Positions 35,777 through 42,500 of a stretch of 42,500 bases of DNA are shown here, in pieces (position 1 is the stretch's first letter; every line of letters begins with the position of its first letter). The notes under the pieces were generated by a model, which made no database searches, was not told where the DNA came from, and saw only the letters and a program-made list of their open reading frames with translations. This DNA comes from Prorocentrum cordatum (taxonomy: Eukaryota > Sar > Dinophyceae > Prorocentrales > Prorocentraceae): assembly GCA_963575745.1 (NCBI GenBank), contig CAUYUJ010003019.1, positions 1-42,500 on the forward strand, read 5' to 3'. A program made the translations under genes and the position numbers.

Positions 35777-37634
35777 GAGCCTGGCTCAAGGCCTCGAGCA
35801 GGGGCTTGGCGTCCGCGGCCATGTGCTCCGGCGTGGGTGGGGCTCCTTCTGCAGTCGCACGACCCCAGTCGATGGCGCCGATCGACGAGGTGGTGGCGTC
35901 GCCGCCGGTCCATCTCGTAGTGCGTGCTGTTCCCGGCAACGCGAAGCGCTCGCGTACGGAGAGCGCCTGCGTGAAACTCGCCTGGAAGATCGTGCTCCAA
36001 GCCTCGGGGACGTCGAAGAGCATCCTCAGGAAGCTCACGGAGGCGTCCCACTCTTCCCAGGCGAACTCGACCTCTTCGGGGGTACCGTTTGGCTCTGCCC
36101 AGCTCGTCCCGCTGCTCAAGAGCCGGTCCAGGGCTGGCAGCTCAGGGCGGAGGGCAGGCTGCGCGGACGCCCAGAACTGAGCACAGCCTCGCAGCTCTTG
36201 GGCGACCTTTAGCGGTACCCGCCGTGATCCTCTGAGCTCTGGGAGGGCGAGCAGGTACTGGGCCTTGATGCACTTGGGCTCTGGGAGCCTGACCACTTTC
36301 GTGTTGAAGTTCATGTGGAGGCCCCAGATCAGCTGCTCGGCGGCGAACTCCCCTTCGACGTCCAGCTTTTCCTCGTTGACCGCGTCCGGGCCCCAGACCC
36401 GCTTCATGGCCCCGTCGAGCTCCTCGGCCGAGAGCCAGGGCCTGAGGCCCACCAGTGGTTCGAGGACAACGCCGTCGTCCATCAACCACTTGGAGGCGTA
36501 CTTGACGGTGTCGTTGATATTTGGCCCCGGCGGCTTCCTCCTCTCATGCTCGTTCTTGGCCGCCCAGGCGAACGCCATGTACTCTCCTGGGCTACCGGCC
36601 CAGCCGAAGACCAGCACGCCGTGGATGGGGATCACGCGCCCTGGCACCCCGACCTCTTTGCCCGGGAGCGTCGTCCCGAACTCGGGTACCGCGGCCGGCT
36701 CCAGGTGGTGCCACTTGAAGGCCCTGGCCACGTCCCTCTTCGCGACCACCTGTTGAACGCCTGGGTGCCTTGCCTCCCACCACAGGCTGAGTCGAGCAAG
36801 CCCTCTGTGGAGGGGCTGCTTGGCGGGTGGGTGCTGCTCCTTCGGGGAGAAAGCGTTGGCTGCGCGCATTTCGTGGATCGGTCGGCCCCCCTTCGAGATG
36901 GTCCGGCCCGGCAGCATCTTGGGGACCCCCCCGCTGGGCGACTCGACCAGGGCCGAGGCGGCGAGCACATCTTCGACCTCGTCTGAGGCCCAAAGGACCA
37001 CGCCGTAGCGACTGTCCTTCCAGGCCTTCTCGAACATCTCCAAGGCGTGGTCCACCGCTGATGAATGTGACTTGGCCTGCGTGCGTACCCGCTCCTCCGT
37101 GCGCCGCACGGGGACTGCTCTGGTGGCAATCGCTCGGAGGTAGGCGGCGTGGTGTGGGTCCAAGGACCTCTGCACGTCTTCCTCGAGCACGCCGCCCAGC
37201 GGGTTGCCATGGATCTCCTCTCGCGCGTGCTTCAGCAGCTCGGCGGCCCTCTCCGCGCTGCCGGCGAGTCGGAGGAGAGAGTTACCTCGTCGCACCACCT
37301 CGGGGACCCTCTCGGGCTGGAAGTCTGGGTGGTCGGCGCACCACTTGACGCAGGCTCGCGCCTCCTCTTGCTCCTTCTCTTCGCCAGCGGCCGCTGGTGT
37401 CTCCTCCAGCGGGGGGCCTCCGCAGCGGCCTCCTCCGCGCCAGGGGGCTGGCCACGGTGGCGGCATCATTGGCGGCATGCCTGGCGGTCGGCAGATCTGG
37501 CCGGGGAGGAGCGGACGCCATCCTCTCGGCCTTAGCAACGGCTGGACCGCGTGGGGCTGAGGCACGGGCGGTCCCGCGGACTCATCCTGGCGAGGCTTGG
37601 GCTGCGGGGGGCGCCCTTTGGAGGTGGCTCGCAA
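35679..37634 (-). CDS. Reverse transcriptase and RNase H start
   Basis: This is the 651-codon frame of a DIRS/LTR-type RT. A Pro-rich leader (about residues 1-75) is followed by CVKWCADHPDFQPERVP and a helical linker. RT motif A is AKRDVARAFKWHHL (Asp codon 36734-36732, about residue 301). Motif B is FGWAGSPGEYMAFAW. Motif C is KWLMDDGVV (Asp-Asp at 36479-36474, about residue 386). Thumb-like sequence follows, then RNase H begins with TGGDATTSSIGAIDWG (first catalytic Asp 35900-35898). The frame leaves the RNase H path at the 7-G run, after which about 33 codons are out of register. The nominal start is a TTG, and the true N-terminus probably joins the gag-like frame upstream. Confidence 0.9.
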   Translation of the reverse strand: MRATSKGRPPQPKPRQDESAGPPVPQPHAVQPLLRPRGWRPLLPGQICRPPGMPPMMPPPWPAPWRGGGRCGGPPLEETPAAAGEEKEQEEARACVKWCADHPDFQPERVPEVVRRGNSLLRLAGSAERAAELLKHAREEIHGNPLGGVLEEDVQRSLDPHHAAYLRAIATRAVPVRRTEERVRTQAKSHSSAVDHALEMFEKAWKDSRYGVVLWASDEVEDVLAASALVESPSGGVPKMLPGRTISKGGRPIHEMRAANAFSPKEQHPPAKQPLHRGLARLSLWWEARHPGVQQVVAKRDVARAFKWHHLEPAAVPEFGTTLPGKEVGVPGRVIPIHGVLVFGWAGSPGEYMAFAWAAKNEHERRKPPGPNINDTVKYASKWLMDDGVVLEPLVGLRPWLSAEELDGAMKRVWGPDAVNEEKLDVEGEFAAEQLIWGLHMNFNTKVVRLPEPKCIKAQYLLALPELRGSRRVPLKVAQELRGCAQFWASAQPALRPELPALDRLLSSGTSWAEPNGTPEEVEFAWEEWDASVSFLRMLFDVPEAWSTIFQASFTQALSVRERFALPGTARTTRWTGGDATTSSIGAIDWGRATAEGAPPTPEHMAADAKPLLEALSQARGGEQRGGLDHRSGRTVGGGRAGYEAGLEVGG

Positions 37635-37662
37635 GCGGGCGCCCAGCGATCCTGGCCTGGGC

Positions 37663-38280
37663 CTAGGCGTAGGGCGCCCCCTCTGGTGCTTCCGCGCTGC
37701 CGGCGTCTGCCCTCCCAGTGGGTGGGCCTCCGCTGGAGGTCCCCGACCTGCCCGCGGCCCGCCCGGCTGCTTCCGCGACTGTCTCCGCCGAGCGGCTCCG
37801 CCTCATGTGTGCTGCTTTCTGGGGGATCGCTTTGGCGGGTTTGCTCTGCGGGGGACTGGTCGGGTTGGGGGAGGCTTCGAGAGCCTCTGGCGGTGGCGGC
37901 GCGTCGGGCGGGGGCCTGGGGTCGGCCGCCGGGGCTGGGCCTCCGCTGCCGCTCGCGCCAGGAGAGCTCCGGAAAGGCTTCTCCTTCCCTCGCTCGGCTG
38001 TGTCCGCACGTCCTGGCCATAGACTCAGGGGGTCTGAGTCCTCCGGGACGGGTGGGGCTGGCCCTGTCCGCGCCCCCGCGCACGGCCCCTCCACAGCTTC
38101 GCTCTCCGAGCTCTCGACGAGGGCTGCGTCGTCGCTCGGGGGGTCCTCCTCCGCCTTCTCGTACACGGTTCTCTGACGCTTCTTCGCAGGGGTGTCGTCC
38201 AGCTCTCCCGCTCTCACCATCTTGCGGGTTAGCTTCTCGAGGATGTCGACGCACTCGCCCGCGATCTCTCCTGCTCCTCG
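37663..38280 (-). CDS. Gag-like linker, charged and Pro/Ala-rich
   Basis: This frame continues the 38229-39770 ORF after a shift near 38268: GEIAGECVDILEKLTRKM, then AKKRQRTVYEKAEEDPPSDD, an acidic patch ESSESEAVE, and a long Pro/Ser/Ala-rich tail. The join is proposed because the helical sequence before the break (KARELLIEGIRSMFEDL) and after it read as one domain. No zinc knuckle is seen. A role as gag or as the pol leader is inference. Confidence 0.5.
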   Translation of the reverse strand, partial: RGAGEIAGECVDILEKLTRKMVRAGELDDTPAKKRQRTVYEKAEEDPPSDDAALVESSESEAVEGPCAGARTGPAPPVPEDSDPLSLWPGRADTAERGKEKPFRSSPGASGSGGPAPAADPRPPPDAPPPPEALEASPNPTSPPQSKPAKAIPQKAAHMRRSRSAETVAEAAGRAAGRSGTSSGGPPTGRADAGSAEAPEGAPYA

Positions 38281-39770
38281 TAGGGGGTGCCAGTCCAGCT
38301 CCGCGGCAGGTCCTCGAACATGGAGCGGATGCCCTCGATCAAGAGCTCGCGGGCCTTCCTCCTCCGCTCCGGCCCTGTGGGGTCGCTGGCCGGGGCCCCG
38401 AGCAGGTTGTTCAGGATGCAATCCGCCTCGTGGCACTTGTTCTCCCCATCCAGAATGGCCGATGGTAGGGGGGTCTCGTCCTCCCAGGCCGTGTCGAGCG
38501 GGGTGGCCACTTTCTGTCCGCTGTGAGGTTCGGAGCTAGCACGGCGGGGGTGCCTGGCTGGCGTCTGCCCCTTATCACGCTCGCCGGCGTCCCTCGCTCG
38601 ACGAGCTCGCCGGCGCTCCTTTGCCTCTGCCAGCTGTATCTGCAGCTCCCTGATGCGCTTCTCCTCCTCCTCCAGGACGCCCACCTCGGCCGCTCTGGCG
38701 GCCCCGAGCTTCCTCCTTATACTTTCCAGCTTCATGCTGTCTGCTGAGCTGCCGCCGCTGCTGGATCCTCCGGCGGGGGCCTCGCGGCTCTGCTTCTGGA
38801 GGGCCTGAGCGGCTGCTAGTTGGAAACGCTTCCCCCCCGGAGGGGGGGGTCGAGTCCGCCTATTCCAGGCGACGGCGAGCTCTGGGCTGCCGAAGCCCTG
38901 GGAGCTGGCTCGGTCCGCGATCCTCAGTGTGACGCTGCGGTGGGAGGCTGGGGCGCCCTCGCCCTGGCGCCAAGGCGCCTCCTCGCGCTCCTCGCCCCCA
39001 GATCTCTTGGCCCAGCGCGGCGCCCAGCTCGCCCAGTTCTCGATCTCCTCGCGCCCGATCCAAAGGACGAGGCGTTCTCCAGGTTCGATTTGATCTTCGT
39101 CTGCCAGTGGGGGTCCTTCTGCTCCTGCGGTGCCCCCCTCATCGGTGTAGACGAACAGGTGGAGCTCCTCGGGGCTGAGGACGTCGTCACGCAGCCACCT
39201 GCAGGTCTGGAGGACGCCCTGGAGCTCGTGGGTGCACAGGGGGGCCCCGGGGATCTGCATCCACCGGTCCCCCCGTTGCGGGAGGAGTACCTTGACTGGC
39301 TCGTCCGCCTGCTGCTCGGCTTGCCTGGACTTCTTGATCCTCCTGGGTGGCTCCTTCTCCTCCTCTTCCTCCTCTTCTTCTCCTTCGTCTCCCCCAGGTT
39401 CGTCGTCTCCACCGTCTCCTCCAGGGCCTGGCGGGGGGGGCTCCTCGGTCGGGGTCTCTCTTCCTCGCTTTGTTGCGCTTCCATCCTCCTCTCTTCTTGC
39501 CCCTGTTCGCGCACTGCCATCCGTTGAGCCCTGCTGGGTGGTCCTCCTCCGCCTCTTTCTCCATGGCCGGCACGGCATGGAGGCGAAAAAGAGGGGGGGA
39601 GTCCGCCAGGTGACCACTGTCACCGGCCTCCGCCGCCATCTTGTCCCCAGCCCGCGTCGTGACGATGGGCTCAAGCTTCTCCAGGAGCTTCGCGGGGGGG
39701 GGTCCCGCCCCCGCGGCCTTGATGACCTCTGCCCAGGCAGCGCATAGCCTCGTCGGGTACTGGCCGGCAT
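38229..39770 (-). CDS. Gag-like ORF of the retroelement
   Basis: No named family is recognised. Below about 39300 the frame looks coding. Order: an acidic run (EEEEEEEEKEPPRRIKKSRQ), a conserved-looking folded region (VKVLLPQRGDRWMQIPGAP, VLQTCRWLRDDVLSPEELH, FVYTDEGG, PGERLVLWIGREEIENW), a Ser/Gly-rich linker, a predicted coiled coil (EEEEKRIRELQIQLAEAKER), then CHEADCILNNLLGAPASDP and KARELLIEGIRSMFEDL. Above about 39450 the Arg-rich sequence is less convincing and another frame (39187-40050) is better. Its position upstream of RT suggests a gag or nucleocapsid role, which is inference. Confidence 0.55.
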   Translation of the reverse strand: MPASTRRGYALPGQRSSRPRGRDPPPRSSWRSLSPSSRRGLGTRWRRRPVTVVTWRTPPLFFASMPCRPWRKRRRRTTQQGSTDGSARTGARREEDGSATKRGRETPTEEPPPPGPGGDGGDDEPGGDEGEEEEEEEEKEPPRRIKKSRQAEQQADEPVKVLLPQRGDRWMQIPGAPLCTHELQGVLQTCRWLRDDVLSPEELHLFVYTDEGGTAGAEGPPLADEDQIEPGERLVLWIGREEIENWASWAPRWAKRSGGEEREEAPWRQGEGAPASHRSVTLRIADRASSQGFGSPELAVAWNRRTRPPPPGGKRFQLAAAQALQKQSREAPAGGSSSGGSSADSMKLESIRRKLGAARAAEVGVLEEEEKRIRELQIQLAEAKERRRARRARDAGERDKGQTPARHPRRASSEPHSGQKVATPLDTAWEDETPLPSAILDGENKCHEADCILNNLLGAPASDPTGPERRRKARELLIEGIRSMFEDLPRSWTGTPYEEQERSRASASTSSRS

Positions 39771-39895
39771 AGCGTGTGCGTCGAAGCCCGCGTTGACCGA
39801 CCTGGAAACCGAGGGCGCTCAACTCTTCTCGGAGAGGTCCTTTGCCAAGGAGGGGGCCCCGCTGGGGACTCGTCCTCCTCCCCGCAGGTGTGGGG
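39450..39895 (-). CDS. Bridge segment between DNMT-like ORF and gag-like ORF
   Basis: This third frame (open 39187-40050) is the most protein-like between the 9-G run at 39892-39900 and about 39500: REELSALGFQVGQRGLRR, RYAGQYPTRLCAAWAEVIKA, PPAKLLEKLEPIVTTRAGDK, RLHAVPAMEKEAEEDHPAG. It joins the C-terminal part of the DNMT-like frame (VVLYYGHDQANNFVAKISH) upstream to the gag-like frame downstream. No family is recognised. Confidence 0.45.
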
Positions 39896-41188
39896 GGGGG
39901 ATCGGTGCGAGATCTTGGCCACGAAGTTGTTGGCCTGGTCGTGCCCGTAATAAAGAACCACTGCGCCCTCTGGGAGGTCTCCAAAGGCCTTCCGGGCGCG
40001 CGGCTCAACGCGGCTCCACTGGAAGTTCGCGGGCCCCAGCTTGCCAACAAGGTCGTTCAGAGGGCGCAGCAGCTCGGGTCCGAGCTGCGGGGCGTCCAAG
40101 GCCTTGGCGTCCGCGGCGAGACCTTGGGCATGCACGCCCGCCAGGCCCAGCCGATTGGTCAGGCTCAGGATGTCCTTCTGCTCGGAAGAGCTGAGGGTGA
40201 GCTCGGAGGTGTTGCAGTGGTCGATCTGGGTCTGGGTCAGGTCGTAAGGGAGAGGCCCCTCGAGGGCGACATGCTCGTGCTGGTTGGTGCAACGCCTCGC
40301 CAAAGAAAGTGCCCAGGGGTAGAGACCTTTCGAGATCATCCAAGACGTGAGCTTGCGGTGCCGCTTCGTGGGCTCCTCTGGGGGCCCGAGGCCCCATGCG
40401 CACATTGCGACGGATATGATTATGGCCCCTGTGCGCTTCTGCAGCTGCTTAATCCTGGCCCGGCCCCAGATCTTCGGGTAGCGCCCGTCGCTGGCCGTGT
40501 TCTCGAGCATCCACTCCCGGCCATTGGCGTCGAGGCGCTCGCAGAGGTCGGCGGCGAAGTCCGTCATGATGTTGCTCTCGATCTCCGCCTGCTTGGTCCC
40601 GTCGCCGTCTGGGTGTTCGAAGGTGCGAGTCCCACCGTTCTTGCGGCACCAGGCCGAGTGGGTCGTGCACGGTGGAGCTAACTGGTAAATGCTTGCTTCA
40701 TCGGGCCCTGGTGCTGCTCCTGCATCGAGAAGGAGCCGTTCTCGCACCTGTGGGTCGAGGATGTTGTGCTCGCCCTGTGGCCCGGCCTGGGCCAGGGGGT
40801 CCTTGAAGTACTCGACGGACGGGGCCGTCTGGAGCCCAGCGTCTCGCATGGCCTTCGTCCAGTTCTCGGTGCCCGCGAAGATCTCGCGGGTGCGAATGCC
40901 CCAGGCGAAAGCTGGCCGGCGCAGGAGGGGCGCGAGGTTGGAGAAGTCCTCCTCCTCGGGCTCCTGGTTCCCGACTGCGCCCTCGCGTGTCGGGAGCTGC
41001 GCCTGCTGCATGCGCTTACAGTGCATGCAGGGGGGTGGCCGGCTTGGTATCACGGGTCCCGCAACCTCTTCTGCCTCTAGGTACAGCTCCCAACCCACCG
41101 TGAGTAGCTCCCTGACGGGCTTCCCGGCGAGCGTCCAGATCTTGAGGATCTCTCCGAAAGCCCGGCCCCGCAGGTTGGCTCCCTGCAT
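39892..41188 (-). CDS. C5 cytosine methyltransferase-like ORF (motifs I, IV, VI, VIII)
   Basis: Frame open 39671-41188. Order: an N-terminal region with a possible metal site (PPPCMHCKRMQQ), motif I-like TREIFAGTENWTKAMRDAGL (about 40840-40890), motif IV-like QLAPPCTTHSAW with the candidate catalytic Cys at 40669-40667, motif VI-like WMLENTASDG (Glu-Asn at 40504-40499), and a motif VIII-like TKRHRKLTSW. After that come CTNQHEHVALEG, a Cys-plus-HEH motif, and a helical C-terminal part. No motif IX or X is visible in this frame. C5 enzymes transfer a methyl group from SAM to cytosine; whether this protein is active is unknown. Sequence below the 9-G run at 39892-39900 is out of register. Confidence 0.7.
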
Positions 41189-41189
41189 G

Positions 41190-41975
41190 GTTGGTGGCGT
41201 TCGGCGGCCGGATGACCCTCATGTGGCCGCGGTGGATCATGACGTGGACCTCTTTCTCGCTGGTCTGAGTCGGCAGGACAGAGTCTATCTCGAGCTGGTT
41301 GCAGTGGTTGATCCTCCAGACCCTGACGGTGGTCTTACTGAGGGCTCTCAGCGGGAAGACTGCGATGCACCTGAAATCCTTGTCGTGGTGAGGGTGCTGG
41401 ACGTCGTGGCAGTGCATCCTGAGCTCGGCTTCGCGTGGGGAAACGCAGGGTGGTGCGTCTCCCAGCGCGGCGGACGCGGCGGTGGCGCCGTCCCAGAGCT
41501 CTCGGCGGAGCTGAGCAGCCAAGGCCTTCACGGCCGGCGCATCAGGCCCCTTGTCCTCCCACAGCAGCGCCGCCGCGATGTGGAGGACCAGGCGCTGCCT
41601 GAGCTCTGCGTCTCCCCCCTTGAGGCCCAGTCGGGTGCGCATCTCTTCGTCGGGGTAGAGCTCGTCTTGGAAGTCGAGGTAGTCCCGCTCCTGGTCGTGC
41701 ACAGTGAGCTTCCCGCGCCCTACCCCAGCTTCTTCGTCCCAGGTGGCGCTGCCGATACTGAGGTCCTGCGTGCTGCTCCGCCCGGCCTTTGACCCGATCT
41801 TGTCGAGGGCTCGTCCTGCTTCCTCGGCGAGGGTTGGCCCCCCGTCACGGGTTGCCTCCAACAGGATCTCCTCCAGGCTCAGTGGGCTGTCCTCGAAGCG
41901 GGCGTGCGTGAGTCTGGCCAGGACGTGGGAGTGCAGGTAGTCGCTGATGTCCCCCCAGGGCCGCGAGGGTTCCAT
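41190..41975 (-). CDS. Retroelement ORF of unknown function with GHMRVIRPP motif
   Basis: The frame is open 41016-41975, and its protein-like part ends near 41190. Residues begin DISDYLHSHVLARLTHARF and SPLSLEEILLEATRDGG. A long acidic/helical middle follows (LTVHDQERDYLDFQDELYP, LRQRLVLHIAAALLWED). The C-terminal block reads HCHDVQHPHHDKDFRCIAVF, VRVWRINHCNQLEIDSVLP, KEVHVMIHRGHMRVIRPP. The alternating hydrophobic strands ending in IHRGHMRVI faintly recall the end of OTU-type cysteine protease folds, but no catalytic Cys box can be pointed to, so no function is assigned. It joins the DNMT-like ORF through a +1 shift near 41190. Confidence 0.55.
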
Positions 41976-42500
41976 CCTCTACGATCTTCTCGATGATGTT
42001 CCGCCTCTCGATGGCGGCAGGGTGCATCGTCTCGCCGGCGCCCTCCACCGCTGGCCCCTGGGCGTGCGCGTCTAGCAGCCAATCCTCCTCAGGGTCCTGG
42101 ACCGCTTGTCTGAGCTCCTCCTCGAGGGCAGTGGTCTGGATGTCGTCGAAAGCCGCAGGGGGGGCCCATGCGGCCGGCGGGCCTCCCGCCCGGCTGCCTC
42201 CTGAGGCGGCCCCTGACGCCTCTCCGGCGCTCCCGCCAGCTCTCTTGCTGTCCGCCTCGGCTTTGACCTGGGCCCGGAGCTGCGCCGCCCGCCCGTCGAC
42301 CGAGGTGGGATCGACCTTCGCCCCAGACCTATTAGGCCGCCGCGCCTGATGAGCTGCGCCTGCACCGTCCAGTCGAGGCTGCCGAGCCCTTTGATGGCCC
42401 CATGCGAATGGGCGCAGCCTTGGGGCAGCCGGCCCAGCAGATGACCTTCCCATTCTTGTCGCGGGGGGCGTGCTTGACGGATCGTCCGATCTCGCTGGAG
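41955..42500 (-). CDS. N-terminal retroelement segment, cut by the window edge
   Basis: Three minus frames contribute. Near 42400-42499: SVKHAPRDKNGKVICWAGCP, with a CxxxC pair that could bind metal. At about 42340-42400: LDWTVQAQLIRRGG. From about 42330 down: NRSGAKVDPTSVDGRAAQLR, an Ala/Gly/Pro-rich linker, then IQTTALEEELRQAVQDPEED and AAIERRNIIEKIVEDG. The last frame leaves register at the 6-G run at 41951-41956, where the next frame takes over. The start lies beyond 42500. Confidence 0.5.

Larger units (their letters stand above)
32868..42500 (-). mobile_element. DIRS-like (tyrosine-recombinase) retroelement with DNMT-like domains, 5' end beyond window
   Basis: On the minus strand, from the right edge leftward, the recognisable domains are: an ORF of unknown function, a C5-methyltransferase-like ORF, a charged gag-like region, reverse transcriptase, RNase H, a second methyltransferase-like region, and a tyrosine recombinase ending near 32868. 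RT followed by RNase H, methyltransferase and tyrosine recombinase is the DIRS order, although classical DIRS methyltransferases are Dam-like and act on adenine. DNMT-carrying retrotransposons have been reported from dinoflagellates. Frames change near 41955, 41190, 39895, around 39450-39700, 38268, 35773 and 33345, so this copy is probably defective, or the sequence has homopolymer errors. No integrase of the DDE type is seen. Confidence 0.85.

Noticed and set aside
34000-37560. Plus-strand ORFs opposite the pol frames (up to about 396 residues)
   Set aside because: Shadows of the minus-strand RT and recombinase frames, which alone carry catalytic motifs.
39114-39150. FVYTDEGG in the gag-like ORF as an RNase H active site
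   Set aside because: Only the TD pair resembles RNase H; no following E and D boxes, and the real RNase H is found after RT.

Overview
The window looks like nuclear DNA of a dinoflagellate-type protist. The grounds are high GC, very low gene density, extreme minisatellite and microsatellite load, a decayed Copia-type pol fragment, and a large tyrosine-recombinase (DIRS-like) retroelement carrying cytosine-methyltransferase-like domains, a combination reported from dinoflagellate genomes. I see no rRNA, tRNA, spliced-leader or prokaryotic gene. The genus is not determinable by eye.

Layout. From 1 to about 31.3 kb the sequence is mostly repeats. The commonest is a dispersed family built on an about 10-bp unit (consensus near CCAAGANGGC or CCAAGAGGCC, either strand), broken by short conserved islands. 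Because the unit lacks stops in most frames it produces many long spurious ORFs. Between these blocks are discrete arrays: splice-acceptor-like modules (1.5-2.9 kb), a 90-bp array (6.5 kb), a perfect 128-bp duplication (7.4 kb), a ~150-bp array (9 kb), a 53-bp array (9.9 kb), an 87-bp duplication (15.3 kb), a 77-bp array split by a composite insert (20.0-22.7 kb), a ~200-bp imperfect palindrome (22.9 kb), and six 52-bp units that each encode a hairpin (26.8 kb).

Gene-like islands in the repeat sea are few and all on the minus strand: a coiled-coil plus Lys-Gly repeat ORF (5.2-5.8 kb), a Trp-rich 30-residue-repeat ORF (6.1-7.0 kb, frameshifted), a broken Copia RT/RNase H (11.1-12.2 kb), and three ORFs of unknown function at 16.6-19.8 kb, one with an EF-hand.

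From about 32.9 kb to the right edge the minus strand carries one retroelement, read right to left: an unknown ORF with a conserved His/Arg motif, a C5-methyltransferase-like ORF (motifs I, IV, VI, VIII), a charged gag-like region, reverse transcriptase, RNase H, a second methyltransferase-like segment resembling C5 motifs VI-X, and a tyrosine recombinase. The chain is broken by single-base shifts, several of them at runs of 6-9 G. The element's 5' end lies beyond the window. The division of C5-methyltransferase motifs between two separate reading frames of one retroelement is the observation most worth following.
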